Source: Zoogloeaceae bacterium (GTDB taxonomy: Bacteria; Pseudomonadota; Gammaproteobacteria; Burkholderiales; Rhodocyclaceae). From it: DNA of 33,710 nucleotides. The notes below the pieces were generated by a model, which was given only the letters and a program-made list of their open reading frames with translations, had not been told where the DNA came from and searched no databases. A program made the position numbers and the translations under genes. This document shows, piece after piece, positions 1 to 7,388 of the stretch (positions are counted from its first letter, which is position 1; each line of letters starts with the position of its first letter). The DNA is taken from positions 1-33,710 of the forward strand of contig JAIRMN010000148.1 in assembly GCA_031258715.1 (NCBI GenBank), written 5' to 3'.

Positions 1-846
1 ATCTTCCGTTCGGGCAGCCACCTGATCCTGACCTGGGGCGAATCGGACAGCGTGACGATTCAGTACCATTACAGCAGCGTCCACTACCAACTGGATCGTT
101 ACGAATTCGCCGACGGCAAGACGCTCACCCTCGCCGATTTGCAGGAGATTTACCCGATACAGGTTTCCGGCGGCTACGGATTTGGCAACGAGGACGACAA
201 TATCCTCGGCCTCGATACGAACGACTCGATTTCGGGCGGCAATGGCAACGATACGCTCCGGGGCGGGGCGGGCAGCGACGCCCTCTATGGCAACAACGAC
301 AACGATACGCTGGACGGCGGAACCGGCAACGACTACATGGAAGGGAACGCGGGCGATGACGCCTATGTCGTGCGCAAAGGCTCCGGACAGGACAACATCA
401 ACAATTACGACACGTCATCCACGGCCATCGACACGCTCCGGTTCGAGGACGTGAATTCGGACGAACTGACCGGCATCTTCCGTTCGGGCAACCACCTGAT
501 CCTCACCTGGGGCGAATCGGACAGCGTGACGATTCAATACCATTACAACAGCGTCCACTACCAACTGGATCGCTACGAATTCGCCGATGGTAAAACCCTT
601 ACGCTCGCCGATTTGCAGGAGATTTACCCGATACAGCTTTCCGGCAGCTACGGGTTTGGCAACGAGGACGACAATATCCTCGGTCTCGATACGAACGACA
701 CGATTTCGGGCGGCAACGGCAACGACACCATACGAGGCGGCGCGGGAAGCGACGTCCTCTACGGCAACAACGGCGACGATGTCCTGGAAGGCGGGATTGG
801 CAACGACCGTCTGGAAGGCGGGGCGGGGGATGATGTCTACCTGTTC
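1..846 (+). repeat. Tandem 474-bp (158-residue) duplication inside the RTX gene
   Basis: The DNA from position 1 recurs from 475 with a period of exactly 474 bp, in frame. The match covers the beta segment, the DADLQEIYPIQ-like linker and the first nonapeptide block. It fades after about position 780-846, where the second unit continues as a different RTX block. Differences are mostly single synonymous changes, so the duplication is fairly recent or kept homogeneous by recombination. The first unit begins outside the window, so more copies may exist upstream. Confidence 0.85.
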
Positions 847-1206
847 TCGCGCGGGGATGGCGGTGATGTCATCCTGGATACCGCGGGTTCGGACGTGGTG
901 CGGTTCGGGGAAGGCATTACGGCGGAGCAACTGTGGTTCAGCCGGCAAGGCCAAAACCTGGAAGTCGCCATCCTGGGAACGGACGACAAGCTCACGCTGG
1001 CGTACTGGTACAACCACGCGAGCTACCAGGTGGAACAGTTCAGGCTGGATAACGGCGCCGTCCTGAAGAACACCCAGGCGCAGGCGCTGGTCGATGCCAT
1101 GCGGGAGGCAAGGCCGCCGGATGCCGGCGCCGTCAGTCCTTCCGAAGACCTGCTTCAAATCATCGGCATCCAATGGGAAACGCCGGAAGGTGAAGCCTTG
1201 CTGTAA
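1..1206 (+). CDS. RTX-type calcium-binding repeat protein, C-terminal part (5' end outside window)
   Basis: The frame is open to the left edge, so only the last 401 residues are present. They contain clusters of glycine/aspartate nonapeptides of the GGxGxDxLx type (for example GGNGNDTLRGGAGSD and GGIGNDRLEGGAGDD), which in the haemolysin-type calcium-binding family fold into a Ca-filled parallel beta roll after type I secretion. Between them are HbpA-like beta segments (LILTWGESDSVTIQYHY, QLDRYEFADGKTLTL) that are also typical of large secreted RTX proteins. A 158-residue unit is repeated in tandem. The last 40 residues carry no repeats and may hold the secretion signal. No HlyB/HlyD/TolC genes lie in the window. 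Whether the whole protein is an enzyme, adhesin or toxin cannot be judged from the tail. Homology class is secure; function is not. Confidence 0.9.
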   Translation: MFRSGSHLILTWGESDSVTIQYHYSSVHYQLDRYEFADGKTLTLADLQEIYPIQVSGGYGFGNEDDNILGLDTNDSISGGNGNDTLRGGAGSDALYGNNDNDTLDGGTGNDYMEGNAGDDAYVVRKGSGQDNINNYDTSSTAIDTLRFEDVNSDELTGIFRSGNHLILTWGESDSVTIQYHYNSVHYQLDRYEFADGKTLTLADLQEIYPIQLSGSYGFGNEDDNILGLDTNDTISGGNGNDTIRGGAGSDVLYGNNGDDVLEGGIGNDRLEGGAGDDVYLFSRGDGGDVILDTAGSDVVRFGEGITAEQLWFSRQGQNLEVAILGTDDKLTLAYWYNHASYQVEQFRLDNGAVLKNTQAQALVDAMREARPPDAGAVSPSEDLLQIIGIQWETPEGEALL

Positions 1207-1214
1207 AGCCATGA

Positions 1215-1237
1215 CATGACCGGGGAAACCGGTCATG
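1215..1237 (+). terminator. Hairpin downstream of RTX gene
   Basis: A perfect 9-bp stem (CATGACCGG / CCGGTCATG) with a 5-nt GGAAA loop starts 8 nt after the RTX stop codon. There is no U-tract after it, so it may act as an mRNA-stabilising hairpin or a weak terminator rather than a classical Rho-independent one. Confidence 0.5.
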
Positions 1238-1542
1238 CGGCGCCCAAACGAATTTCCCCTCAGCGAATGCCGCCGGTTTGAGGCCGGGTTTCCAGCCAGG
1301 CGTTGAAACGCCCCATTTCAACCGCGTCGAGACAGCCAACCCGCGACAAGCGTTTCAGCCGCGCCAAGATGCGCGAGGCCGAAAATGTATTCTTCACAAG
1401 AAAGGTTGGTTATGTACGTAGCGGAAAGCGGCACAGGTTCTGACGATCGACGGGACGAATCTCAATTTTCCCGCGAGTGGCCCGCTGCAGAGGCCCGGTG
1501 CAGATCACGGGCAAGGACATCGGCCTGAACTGAGGAACGACC
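1238..1542. other. Gene-free stretch with degenerate coding fragments
   Basis: No intact gene is visible. On the minus strand, 1260-1403 reads as a short frame ending in a stop (…ARLKRLSRVGCLDAVEM…) with ordinary codon use, which could be the tail of an unrecognised gene. On the plus strand, 1434-1533 gives, across one frameshift, VLTIDGTNLNFPASGPL and then QITGKDIGLN followed by TGA. This resembles the end of a VgrG- or DUF3540-like T6SS protein. It sits 9 nt before the DUF2169-like start, as in an operon. Both readings are tentative. Confidence 0.35.
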
Positions 1543-1731
1543 GTGGAATTCGTGAATCCGACGCCATTTGCCGCGCAGCCTTTCAGCGGCCACGACGTAA
1601 AGGATCGGGAATACCGCATCGTGGTGATGCGGGTGGGTTACGAACTGGTTGGCGTGGGGAATACGGGATTGTTCAAGGGCCGGGTACCGGATCGAGCCTT
1701 TTGCAAAACGTTTCCCCAAAACAGTTACTGA
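1543..1731 (+). pseudogene. DUF2169-like (type VI secretion associated) N-terminal fragment
   Basis: From a GTG start preceded by TGAGGAACGACC, the frame reads MEFVNPTPFAAQPFSGHD, then a segment ending VVMRVGYELV. DUF2169 proteins, which are encoded beside vgrG in many T6SS clusters, begin with a very similar (M-x-[LF]-x-N-x-TPF ... VVxRxxYx[LI]) pattern. They are normally hundreds of residues long. Here the match ends after about 45 residues and the frame stops at 1731, followed at once by IS sequence. The fragment is therefore a truncated relic. Recognition is by motif only; a profile search is needed to confirm it. Confidence 0.5.
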
Positions 1732-1793
1732 CGCCCGGTCGCGAGTGTTGGAAGGACGATTTTGCTTCAACGCGCCTGCTCAAGCGATCCACG

Positions 1794-2213
1794 CTCAGAA
1801 GCTGTCTCAAGAAATGGTGAGAGTGGCCGATGAATGAGGCACATCGAGCGCCGAGAAGGAGGAAACGATGTGCCCCAGCGATCTGGGCGAAGAGCGATGG
1901 GTTCTGTTGAAGCCCGCGCGCAGTCAAGCCATTGTCCGTTGTACGAGGCAAGGGTCGGCTGCCCAGACAGGATTTTCGCGCCGAGATCAACGGCATGCCG
2001 TATGTCCTCAGGACAGGCTGCCAATGGCGCATCTTGCCCAGGGACTTTCCGCCGTGGAAGACGGTGTATGGATCTGCGGCGCTGGCGTCTGGACGGCGCC
2101 ATCGCCCATCCGCGGAAGATGTCAATCCAAGGCCATGATCAAACTCGCCATGGTCCATCTGCTGGTCAAACGCATCGCATGACATTTCTTGAGACAGCGA
2201 GACAGCTTCTGAG
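1794..2213 (+). mobile_element. IS5-type element with internal deletion (about 420 bp)
   Basis: The left end (1794-1816) and right end (2183-2213) are inverted repeats: CTCAGAAGCTGTCTC and CAAGAAATG match on both sides, with the right end carrying an extra 8-bp copy of GCTGTCTC-like sequence. Between them lies a transposase relic in the same orientation. The transposase stop codon is immediately inside the right repeat. Full-length elements of this kind are about 750-900 bp, so roughly half has been lost, including the catalytic core. No clear target-site duplication is visible. Confidence 0.8.
1868..2182 (+). pseudogene. IS5-family transposase remnant (frameshifted, core deleted)
   Basis: The start [16 protein letters not shown] is the usual N-terminus of IS5-group transposases (PSDLTDxxWxLLxP). 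The frame is then broken, and the next conserved block, [16 protein letters not shown] then PPWKTVY, is read in another frame (about 1990-2070). The last conserved segment, IKLAMVHLLVKRIA followed by the stop, is back in the first frame. The DDE catalytic core that should lie between the PPWKTVY block and the C-terminus is absent. The gene cannot encode an active enzyme, but could be mobilised in trans through the intact ends. Confidence 0.85.
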
Positions 2214-2252
2214 GGGATTCGCCGCCCTTCACCACGCATCACAAGCCCCCAA

Positions 2253-3413
2253 ATGAAAAGACCGGTGCTCCTCCTCTATGCCTGCGCCATCCTGGTCTTG
2301 TTTACGCTCTATGCCGCGCAGCCGATCCAGCCGTTGTTCAAGGAACAATTCGCCCTGAGCGATCTCCAGGCCGTGATTTTTACCACGGTCATCATGCTTC
2401 CCCTGGGGGTCGCGCCGATCCTCTATGGCTATATCCTGGAGAATTTCTCGCAAAAGCGGATGCTGCGGATGTCGATCTTCCTCCTTGGCATACTGGAGAT
2501 CGCTTTCGCGTTCAGCGATTCCTATGGCGCGCTGATCGGCATTCGCGCCGTGCAGGGGTTACTGATTCCCGCGGCGTTGACTTCCCTGATCAGCCGTGTT
2601 TCCGTTTCATCGTCCGCCGCCGATATGCAAAGCGCGCTGGGCAACTATGTAGGCATCACGATAGCGGGCGGATTCCTGGGGCGCTTCTTGTCCGGGCTTT
2701 CGTCCGAATATTTCGGCTGGCGGGCCTTTTTCCTGTTGATTGGCGCGGGGCTTGTCGGGTTGTCCTTTTTTGTCGCCAGAATCGGCGACGACGGCAAATC
2801 CGGATTCGGAAAGCCCACGGGAAGGGAAATCGCGGCCATTCTCCGCGTCCGGCACAACGCGCTGATCTGCGCCGCCATCCTGTGCGTGTTCTTCGTCTTC
2901 CAGGGACTGCTCAATTTCCTGCCGTTCGAACTCAAAAACATCGACGCCACCACCAGCGGCGGCAAAACGGGACTCATGTACGCGGGTTACGTCATCGGCA
3001 TTGTCACGGCGCTCAATGTGACAAGGGTCATCCGCTTTTTCGGAAGCGAGTCGCGGGCAATGATCGCCGGTATACTGATCTACATCGCCGGACTGCAAAT
3101 ATTCCACATCCGGTCATTTACCATCATGTTCTTTTCCATGTTCGTCTTTTGCCTGGGCATGTTCATGGTGCATTCGCTGGCGGCGGGCTACATCAACAAA
3201 TTGGCGGGAACGCGCAAAAGCATCACCAACGGCTTGTACCTCTCGTTTTATTACGCGGGCGGAACGCTCGGCACCTTCCTGCCTGGCATTTTTTATCACC
3301 GCTGGGGATGGCGCGCGTTCGTAGCCGTCCTGACCTTCGCCCTGCTGCTGGCGCTCGCCTTCATCACGCGGCTGGCGGGAGCAGAGGACAGAAAACAGAA
3401 GACAGAAGACTGA
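2253..3413 (+). CDS. Major facilitator superfamily transporter (YnfM-like)
   Basis: The 386-residue protein is almost entirely hydrophobic with about 12 predicted membrane spans split into two halves by a central charged stretch (about residues 185-200). The first half has the features of drug/sugar MFS exporters: an N-terminal helix followed by PIQPLFKEQF, a loop YGYILENFSQKRML in the motif-A position, and helix 4 IGIRAVQGLLIPA. It probably exports or exchanges a small molecule across the inner membrane; the substrate cannot be read. The start lies 40 bp beyond the right end of the deleted IS element and lacks a strong ribosome binding site. The final residues AEDRKQKTED are encoded by a GACAGA-rich repeat, so the native C-terminus may have been altered. 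Confidence 0.85.
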   Translation: MKRPVLLLYACAILVLFTLYAAQPIQPLFKEQFALSDLQAVIFTTVIMLPLGVAPILYGYILENFSQKRMLRMSIFLLGILEIAFAFSDSYGALIGIRAVQGLLIPAALTSLISRVSVSSSAADMQSALGNYVGITIAGGFLGRFLSGLSSEYFGWRAFFLLIGAGLVGLSFFVARIGDDGKSGFGKPTGREIAAILRVRHNALICAAILCVFFVFQGLLNFLPFELKNIDATTSGGKTGLMYAGYVIGIVTALNVTRVIRFFGSESRAMIAGILIYIAGLQIFHIRSFTIMFFSMFVFCLGMFMVHSLAAGYINKLAGTRKSITNGLYLSFYYAGGTLGTFLPGIFYHRWGWRAFVAVLTFALLLALAFITRLAGAEDRKQKTED

Positions 3414-4038
3414 GGGGTGTTTTCAGTGCCCAGTAAAAAACCGCGCCAACTGACGACTGAACATAAAACGAGCTGTCTTCTGTCGTGTGTGATTCAAACG
3501 GATGGGGTGTTTCGTTTCATGAACTGGCAAAAGACCATAGGCCATGCTTCCTGCATCGTCATTCTCCGGGGGCGGGAGAGCGGGAGACAGAGAGGATAGA
3601 GGACAGAAAAATTACCGGCGTCTCAAGCCGCAGGATTTGGCTCTCCCGGACGGCGGTTGGTCAAGGCAAATTTCGCGAGCGGGGCGATCGGTTCGGACGG
3701 GGGGCAGATCTTGCTCCGGAAAGCCAAGCTCGAACGGAAATATGAATTCCCCGCCAACGGACTACAGATCCCCTTCGCCTCCCGCCATCCCCCGCGCCCT
3801 GTCTTCCTCCTGCCGCCCAGCCGGGTGCATTCCCGACATGTTGACACTTTTGGGGGCGTTGCCTCCTACAACCGGCAATTTGCCTGTTTATTGGAAAATT
3901 CCACACCGTCTCTACGCTGCCCGAACTATATGTATGGCATGAAAACCACCGCTCCGGTGGAATATTCGGGTTAAAGGCCAGAAAATATCTAACTCATTGA
4001 ATTCAAAAATAAAAATAACTCTAGTTCAGGTCAGATGC
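3414..4038. other. Gene-free stretch between MFS gene and transporter 1
   Basis: No open frame here has recognisable content or normal codon use. Purine-rich GACAGA repeats at the MFS stop (3384-3410) recur at 3578-3610. A 16-nt string at 3489-3504 (GTGATTCAAACGGATG) is repeated exactly at 32109-32124. From about 3930 the composition becomes AT-rich, leading into the promoter of transporter 1. Confidence 0.5.
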
Positions 4039-4066
4039 TTGTCATATCAGGCCATATTGTTATAAA
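4039..4066 (+). promoter_or_regulatory. Promoter with operator site A upstream of transporter 1
   Basis: A -35 box TTGTCA (4039-4044), 16-bp spacer and -10 box TATAAA (4061-4066) sit in an AT-rich region. The operator-like string TTGTCATATCAGG (4039-4051) overlaps the -35 box. It matches 11 of 13 bases with the site before the GntR regulator gene and 12 of 13 with the site before the amidase operon. A regulator bound here would block RNA polymerase. The site is about 100 bp before the GTG start of the binding-protein gene. Confidence 0.65.
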
Positions 4067-4150
4067 AAATATTTCGTTCTCAAAAGCCGGGGGTACTTTT
4101 ATCTTTCTTTCTTGCGGGGAACAGGCTCCGCTATAGCCAAGGAGAAAAAA

Positions 4151-5518
4151 GTGCTCACGAACAAGACAATGCTCGGTTTGTTTTTCGCGTTATCGGCAAG
4201 TGTCGCGCAGGCGGAAACGATCAAGATCGCCATCGGACACCAAAGCATGTGCACCGATACCTATACCGCAGGCATCGTGGTCAAGGAGAGGAAGCTGCTG
4301 GAGAAATACCTGCCGAAAACAGGCCGGTATGCCGACGCGCAATACGAGATTTCCTGGAATGACTACAGTTCGGGCGGCCCCATCACCAACCAGATGCTGG
4401 CCAACAAGCTGCAATTCGGCATCATGGGCGATTATCCATTGATCGTGAACGGCGCCAAGTTCCAGGCCGCCGAGGCGCGCACCGTGTATGTTGCCGGCAC
4501 GGGCTACAACCTCAACGGTTCGGGCAACGCCATTGTGGTTCCCATCAATTCGGGCATCCATGAATTATCCGATCTCAAGGGAAAGGAAGTTTCCACCCCG
4601 GTTGGCTCCGCGGCCTGGGGGATGCTGCTCAAGGCTTTTCAGGATGCTGGCATCAGGACCAACGAATATACCTTGAAGAACCAGAGTCCGGCGGTCGGCG
4701 CTGGTAACATCGCGGCAAACAAGATTGACGCCCATTCCGATTTTTGCCCGTGGTCGGAAATCATGGAATTCCGTGGCACTGGCCGTAAAATTTTCGATGG
4801 TTTTGAAGCCGGCGTGCCTTATCTGCACGGCGTTGTCGTGCGCAAGGACTTCGCCGACAAATATCCCGAAATCGTGATCGCCCTGATCAAGGCCACCTAT
4901 GAAGCCGGCAAATGGATCGAGGCCAATCCTCTGGAAGCGGTCGAATCGCTCGAAAAATGGACCGGCGTGGAAAAAGAAGTGCTCTACATTTACTTTTCGA
5001 AAGGCGGACACCTGACTCTGGATCCGACCATCAAGACGAAATGGATCGATACCCTAAAGTTCGACCATCAGGTGCTGACCCGGGAACAAGCCATTCCGCC
5101 GCTCGATTTCGATGCCTGGATCGACGAAAACTACATCCGGAAAGCCTATGCTGAACTCGGTGTCGATTACAATGTCGAAAAAGCCAGACTGGTCGACCCG
5201 AAAGTGGCCAATGTCAATCTGCCCGGAGAGATATGGCATGCCCGCGACGGCATTTCGACCTACGCCAAAACAGCCGATCTGCTCAAGGCCGTGGCAGCGG
5301 CGCGCGCCACCGGCGCCAAACTCAACGCCACTTATGTCTATGACCGCGAAAGTGGCCTGAAATTGTTTGGCAAGACAGCCTATTATGTTGCTGAACCGAA
5401 CGGTGAATTTTCCACTTTCCTGCGCAGGGGCGACGCGGAAAAGCGCGCGAGCAAGATCAATGGCAAGCCGATCAGCTACGATGAGGCCGTGACCTTGGTC
5501 ACGACGCCTCAATCCTGA
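4151..5518 (+). CDS. NitT/TauT-type ABC transporter substrate-binding protein (transporter 1), long form
   Basis: Periplasmic binding protein of the nitrate/taurine/sulfonate type. I choose the GTG start at 4151 because AAGGAG lies 6 nt upstream and the result is a clean signal peptide (FFALSASVAQA, cleavage before ETIKIA); a TTG start at 4112 would put extra charged residues ahead of it. The 455-residue product is longer than the usual 320-340. Residues to about 330 form the two-lobe fold (FGIMGDYPLIVNG, LKGKEVSTPVGSAAW, then a HSDFCPW segment). The last 75-80 residues (DLLKAVAAARA … GKTAYYV … GKPISYDEAVTLV) look like an appended NosL-like domain. It is the first gene of a unit with the permease and ATPase that follow. 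Ligand unknown; a sulfonate, cyanate-like or aromatic anion would fit the family. Confidence 0.88.
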   Translation: MLTNKTMLGLFFALSASVAQAETIKIAIGHQSMCTDTYTAGIVVKERKLLEKYLPKTGRYADAQYEISWNDYSSGGPITNQMLANKLQFGIMGDYPLIVNGAKFQAAEARTVYVAGTGYNLNGSGNAIVVPINSGIHELSDLKGKEVSTPVGSAAWGMLLKAFQDAGIRTNEYTLKNQSPAVGAGNIAANKIDAHSDFCPWSEIMEFRGTGRKIFDGFEAGVPYLHGVVVRKDFADKYPEIVIALIKATYEAGKWIEANPLEAVESLEKWTGVEKEVLYIYFSKGGHLTLDPTIKTKWIDTLKFDHQVLTREQAIPPLDFDAWIDENYIRKAYAELGVDYNVEKARLVDPKVANVNLPGEIWHARDGISTYAKTADLLKAVAAARATGAKLNATYVYDRESGLKLFGKTAYYVAEPNGEFSTFLRRGDAEKRASKINGKPISYDEAVTLVTTPQS

Positions 5519-5599
5519 TTCGACGACATCGGCATGCGACCACCAGTCATATGGCGGCAGGTCGCTCCGTTCCATAGTCCGTTCCATAGGCTAGGACTC

Positions 5600-6472
5600 A
5601 TGTCTTCCCCAATTACCGCGACGCCAATCCGGCCCGGCGTGGCATCAAGATTGCGCGATTTGCGCGATGTCGGTTTGGCAATCTCCATGAATCGCGTCTT
5701 CATCATGAAGATCAAACGTTGGCTGCCGCGCCTGTTGACCCTGGTATTGGGCCTCGTATTCTGGCATCTGGCGACCCGATACCGTCTCGACGCCTATATC
5801 CGTTTCGAGAACGTTCCTTCGCCATCGCAAGTCGGCGCGGCGCTGTGGACGCATCTTGGCGACTCGCGGTTTTATGTGCATATCGGCGTCAGTCTGCGTC
5901 GCATCTTCATCGGTTACATACTGGCCACGCTGCTGGGCATCGTCATCGGTCTGGCAATGGGGCGTTTCTGGCTGGCGCGTTCGCTGATCGATCCTTACAT
6001 CGAATTCCTGCGGCCGATCCCGGCTGTGGGCTGGATTCCGCTCGCCATCCTGATGTGGCCGACGGAAGAATCCTCGATCATCTACATCACCTTCCTCGGC
6101 GCGCTGTTTCCCATCGTCCTCAATACGGTACACGGGGTTGAGCAAACGCCCGAAGTGCTGGTGCGCGCGGCGCGCTCGCTTGGCGCTTCGCGCTTGCAGA
6201 TATTTACGCACATCGTCATTCCTTCGGCACTGCCGTCGATCGCCACCGGTCTTGCCATCGGCATGGGCGTCTCGTGGTTCTCGCTGTTGGCTGGCGAGAT
6301 CATCAGCGGCCAATACGGCATCGGCTACTTTACCTGGTCGGCCTATTCGCTCATCAACTACCCGGACATTGTCGTCGGCATGTTGGTCATCGGCGCGCTC
6401 GGCGCTTTTTCCACCTGGGCCGTGCGCGCACTACTGTTTCCCCTGCTGGCATGGCAAAAGGCGTCTCGGTAG
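5600..6472 (+). CDS. NitT/TauT-type ABC transporter permease (transporter 1)
   Basis: Inner-membrane permease of the SsuC/TauC family, about 290 residues with six or so hydrophobic spans. The cytoplasmic EAA-type loop is visible as VEQTPEVLVRAARSLGASRLQIFTHIVIP split over two conserved parts (RAARSLGAS and IVIPSALP), which contacts the ATPase. The frame is open further upstream, to 5534. I prefer the ATG at 5600 because it follows CTAGGACTC, but ATGs at 5687 and 5705 are also possible and would give a more usual short N-terminus. It lies about 80 bp after the binding-protein gene; the gap contains a short direct repeat of CCGTTCCATAG. Confidence 0.88.
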   Translation: MSSPITATPIRPGVASRLRDLRDVGLAISMNRVFIMKIKRWLPRLLTLVLGLVFWHLATRYRLDAYIRFENVPSPSQVGAALWTHLGDSRFYVHIGVSLRRIFIGYILATLLGIVIGLAMGRFWLARSLIDPYIEFLRPIPAVGWIPLAILMWPTEESSIIYITFLGALFPIVLNTVHGVEQTPEVLVRAARSLGASRLQIFTHIVIPSALPSIATGLAIGMGVSWFSLLAGEIISGQYGIGYFTWSAYSLINYPDIVVGMLVIGALGAFSTWAVRALLFPLLAWQKASR

Positions 6473-6520
6473 ACCTCCATTGTCCACGCGATTGTTCCTT
6501 CGGCGCCTGGAGTCCGTACC

Positions 6521-7378
6521 GTGCTTGAACGCTTGCTTCAACGCTCCCGCGTCGCGTGGCATTCCCCCTTGACAACCGGCGTCGCAAGGGCAAGGGGCGA
6601 AGTCGGCATCGAAAAACTTGACGTCGCCTTCGGTCAGGAGAACGAAGCGCATGTCGTTGTGACCGGCATCACGCTTCATATCGCCGCTGGGGAATTCGTC
6701 TGTCTGCTTGGCCCTTCCGGTTGCGGCAAATCTACCGTACTCAACAGTATTGCGGGCTTCGTCGAACCGACGCGCGGGCGCGTGCTGATCGATGGACAGG
6801 CGGTTGCCGGCCCCGGACCGGGACAAGGCATGGTCTTCCAGCAATACTCGCTGTTTCCGTGGAAGACGGTGATCGACAATGTCGCTTTCGGTCCTTGCAT
6901 GCACGGTCATTCCCGCGCAAAATCCCGCAAGCTGGCAGGCGAATACCTTGATCTGGTGGGACTTTCCAACGTCGCCCAACGATATCCGGCGACACTTTCG
7001 GGCGGAATGCAGCAGCGCGTCGGCATTGCCCGCGCGTTGGTCAACCAGCCGCGCCTGCTGCTCATGGACGAACCTTTCGGCGCGCTCGACGCCCAGACGC
7101 GCGCCATCATGCAGGAAAACCTGCTGCACATCTGGAGCCGCATCGGCACCACGGTGGTTTTCGTGACGCACGACATCGACGAGGCAGTCTTCATGGCCGA
7201 CCGCGTCCTGGTGATGAGCGCCAGCCCAGGTCGAATCATCGCGGACATCGCCATCGATCTTCCCCGGCCACGACATCGCGGCATCACCATCAAGGAGGGG
7301 TTCATCCACCTCAAGCGGCAATGCCTCGACATCATCAGCGCGGAAAGCTGCAAGGCTTTCGAACAGCAGAATCACTGA
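6521..7378 (+). CDS. NitT/TauT-type ABC transporter ATP-binding protein (transporter 1)
   Basis: Cytoplasmic ATPase of the SsuB/TauB family, 285 residues from a GTG start. All nucleotide-binding motifs are present: Walker A GPSGCGKST (64-72), Q-loop VFQQYSLFPW (about 105-114), signature LSGGMQQR (159-166), Walker B LLLMDEP (179-185) with the D-loop GALD, and switch histidine H217 in VTHD. It should energise import with the preceding permease. About 25 residues before the first strand are not part of the conserved domain. The gene ends 10 bp before the convergent stop of the AtzF-like amidase, with no hairpin visible between them. Confidence 0.92.
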   Translation: MLERLLQRSRVAWHSPLTTGVARARGEVGIEKLDVAFGQENEAHVVVTGITLHIAAGEFVCLLGPSGCGKSTVLNSIAGFVEPTRGRVLIDGQAVAGPGPGQGMVFQQYSLFPWKTVIDNVAFGPCMHGHSRAKSRKLAGEYLDLVGLSNVAQRYPATLSGGMQQRVGIARALVNQPRLLLMDEPFGALDAQTRAIMQENLLHIWSRIGTTVVFVTHDIDEAVFMADRVLVMSASPGRIIADIAIDLPRPRHRGITIKEGFIHLKRQCLDIISAESCKAFEQQNH

Positions 7379-7388
7379 AAGCGCCTTG

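Noticed and set aside
1-846. CRISPR-like or other non-coding repeat array
   Set aside because: The repeats have a 474-bp period and keep one reading frame with RTX nonapeptides; they are coding.
1462-1770. 102-codon minus-strand frame across the DUF2169-like fragment
   Set aside because: The plus strand carries the recognisable motif; the minus reading is low-complexity and ends in IS sequence.
4112-4150. TTG start of the transporter 1 binding protein
   Set aside because: AAGGAG is placed for the GTG at 4151, which also gives a proper signal peptide.
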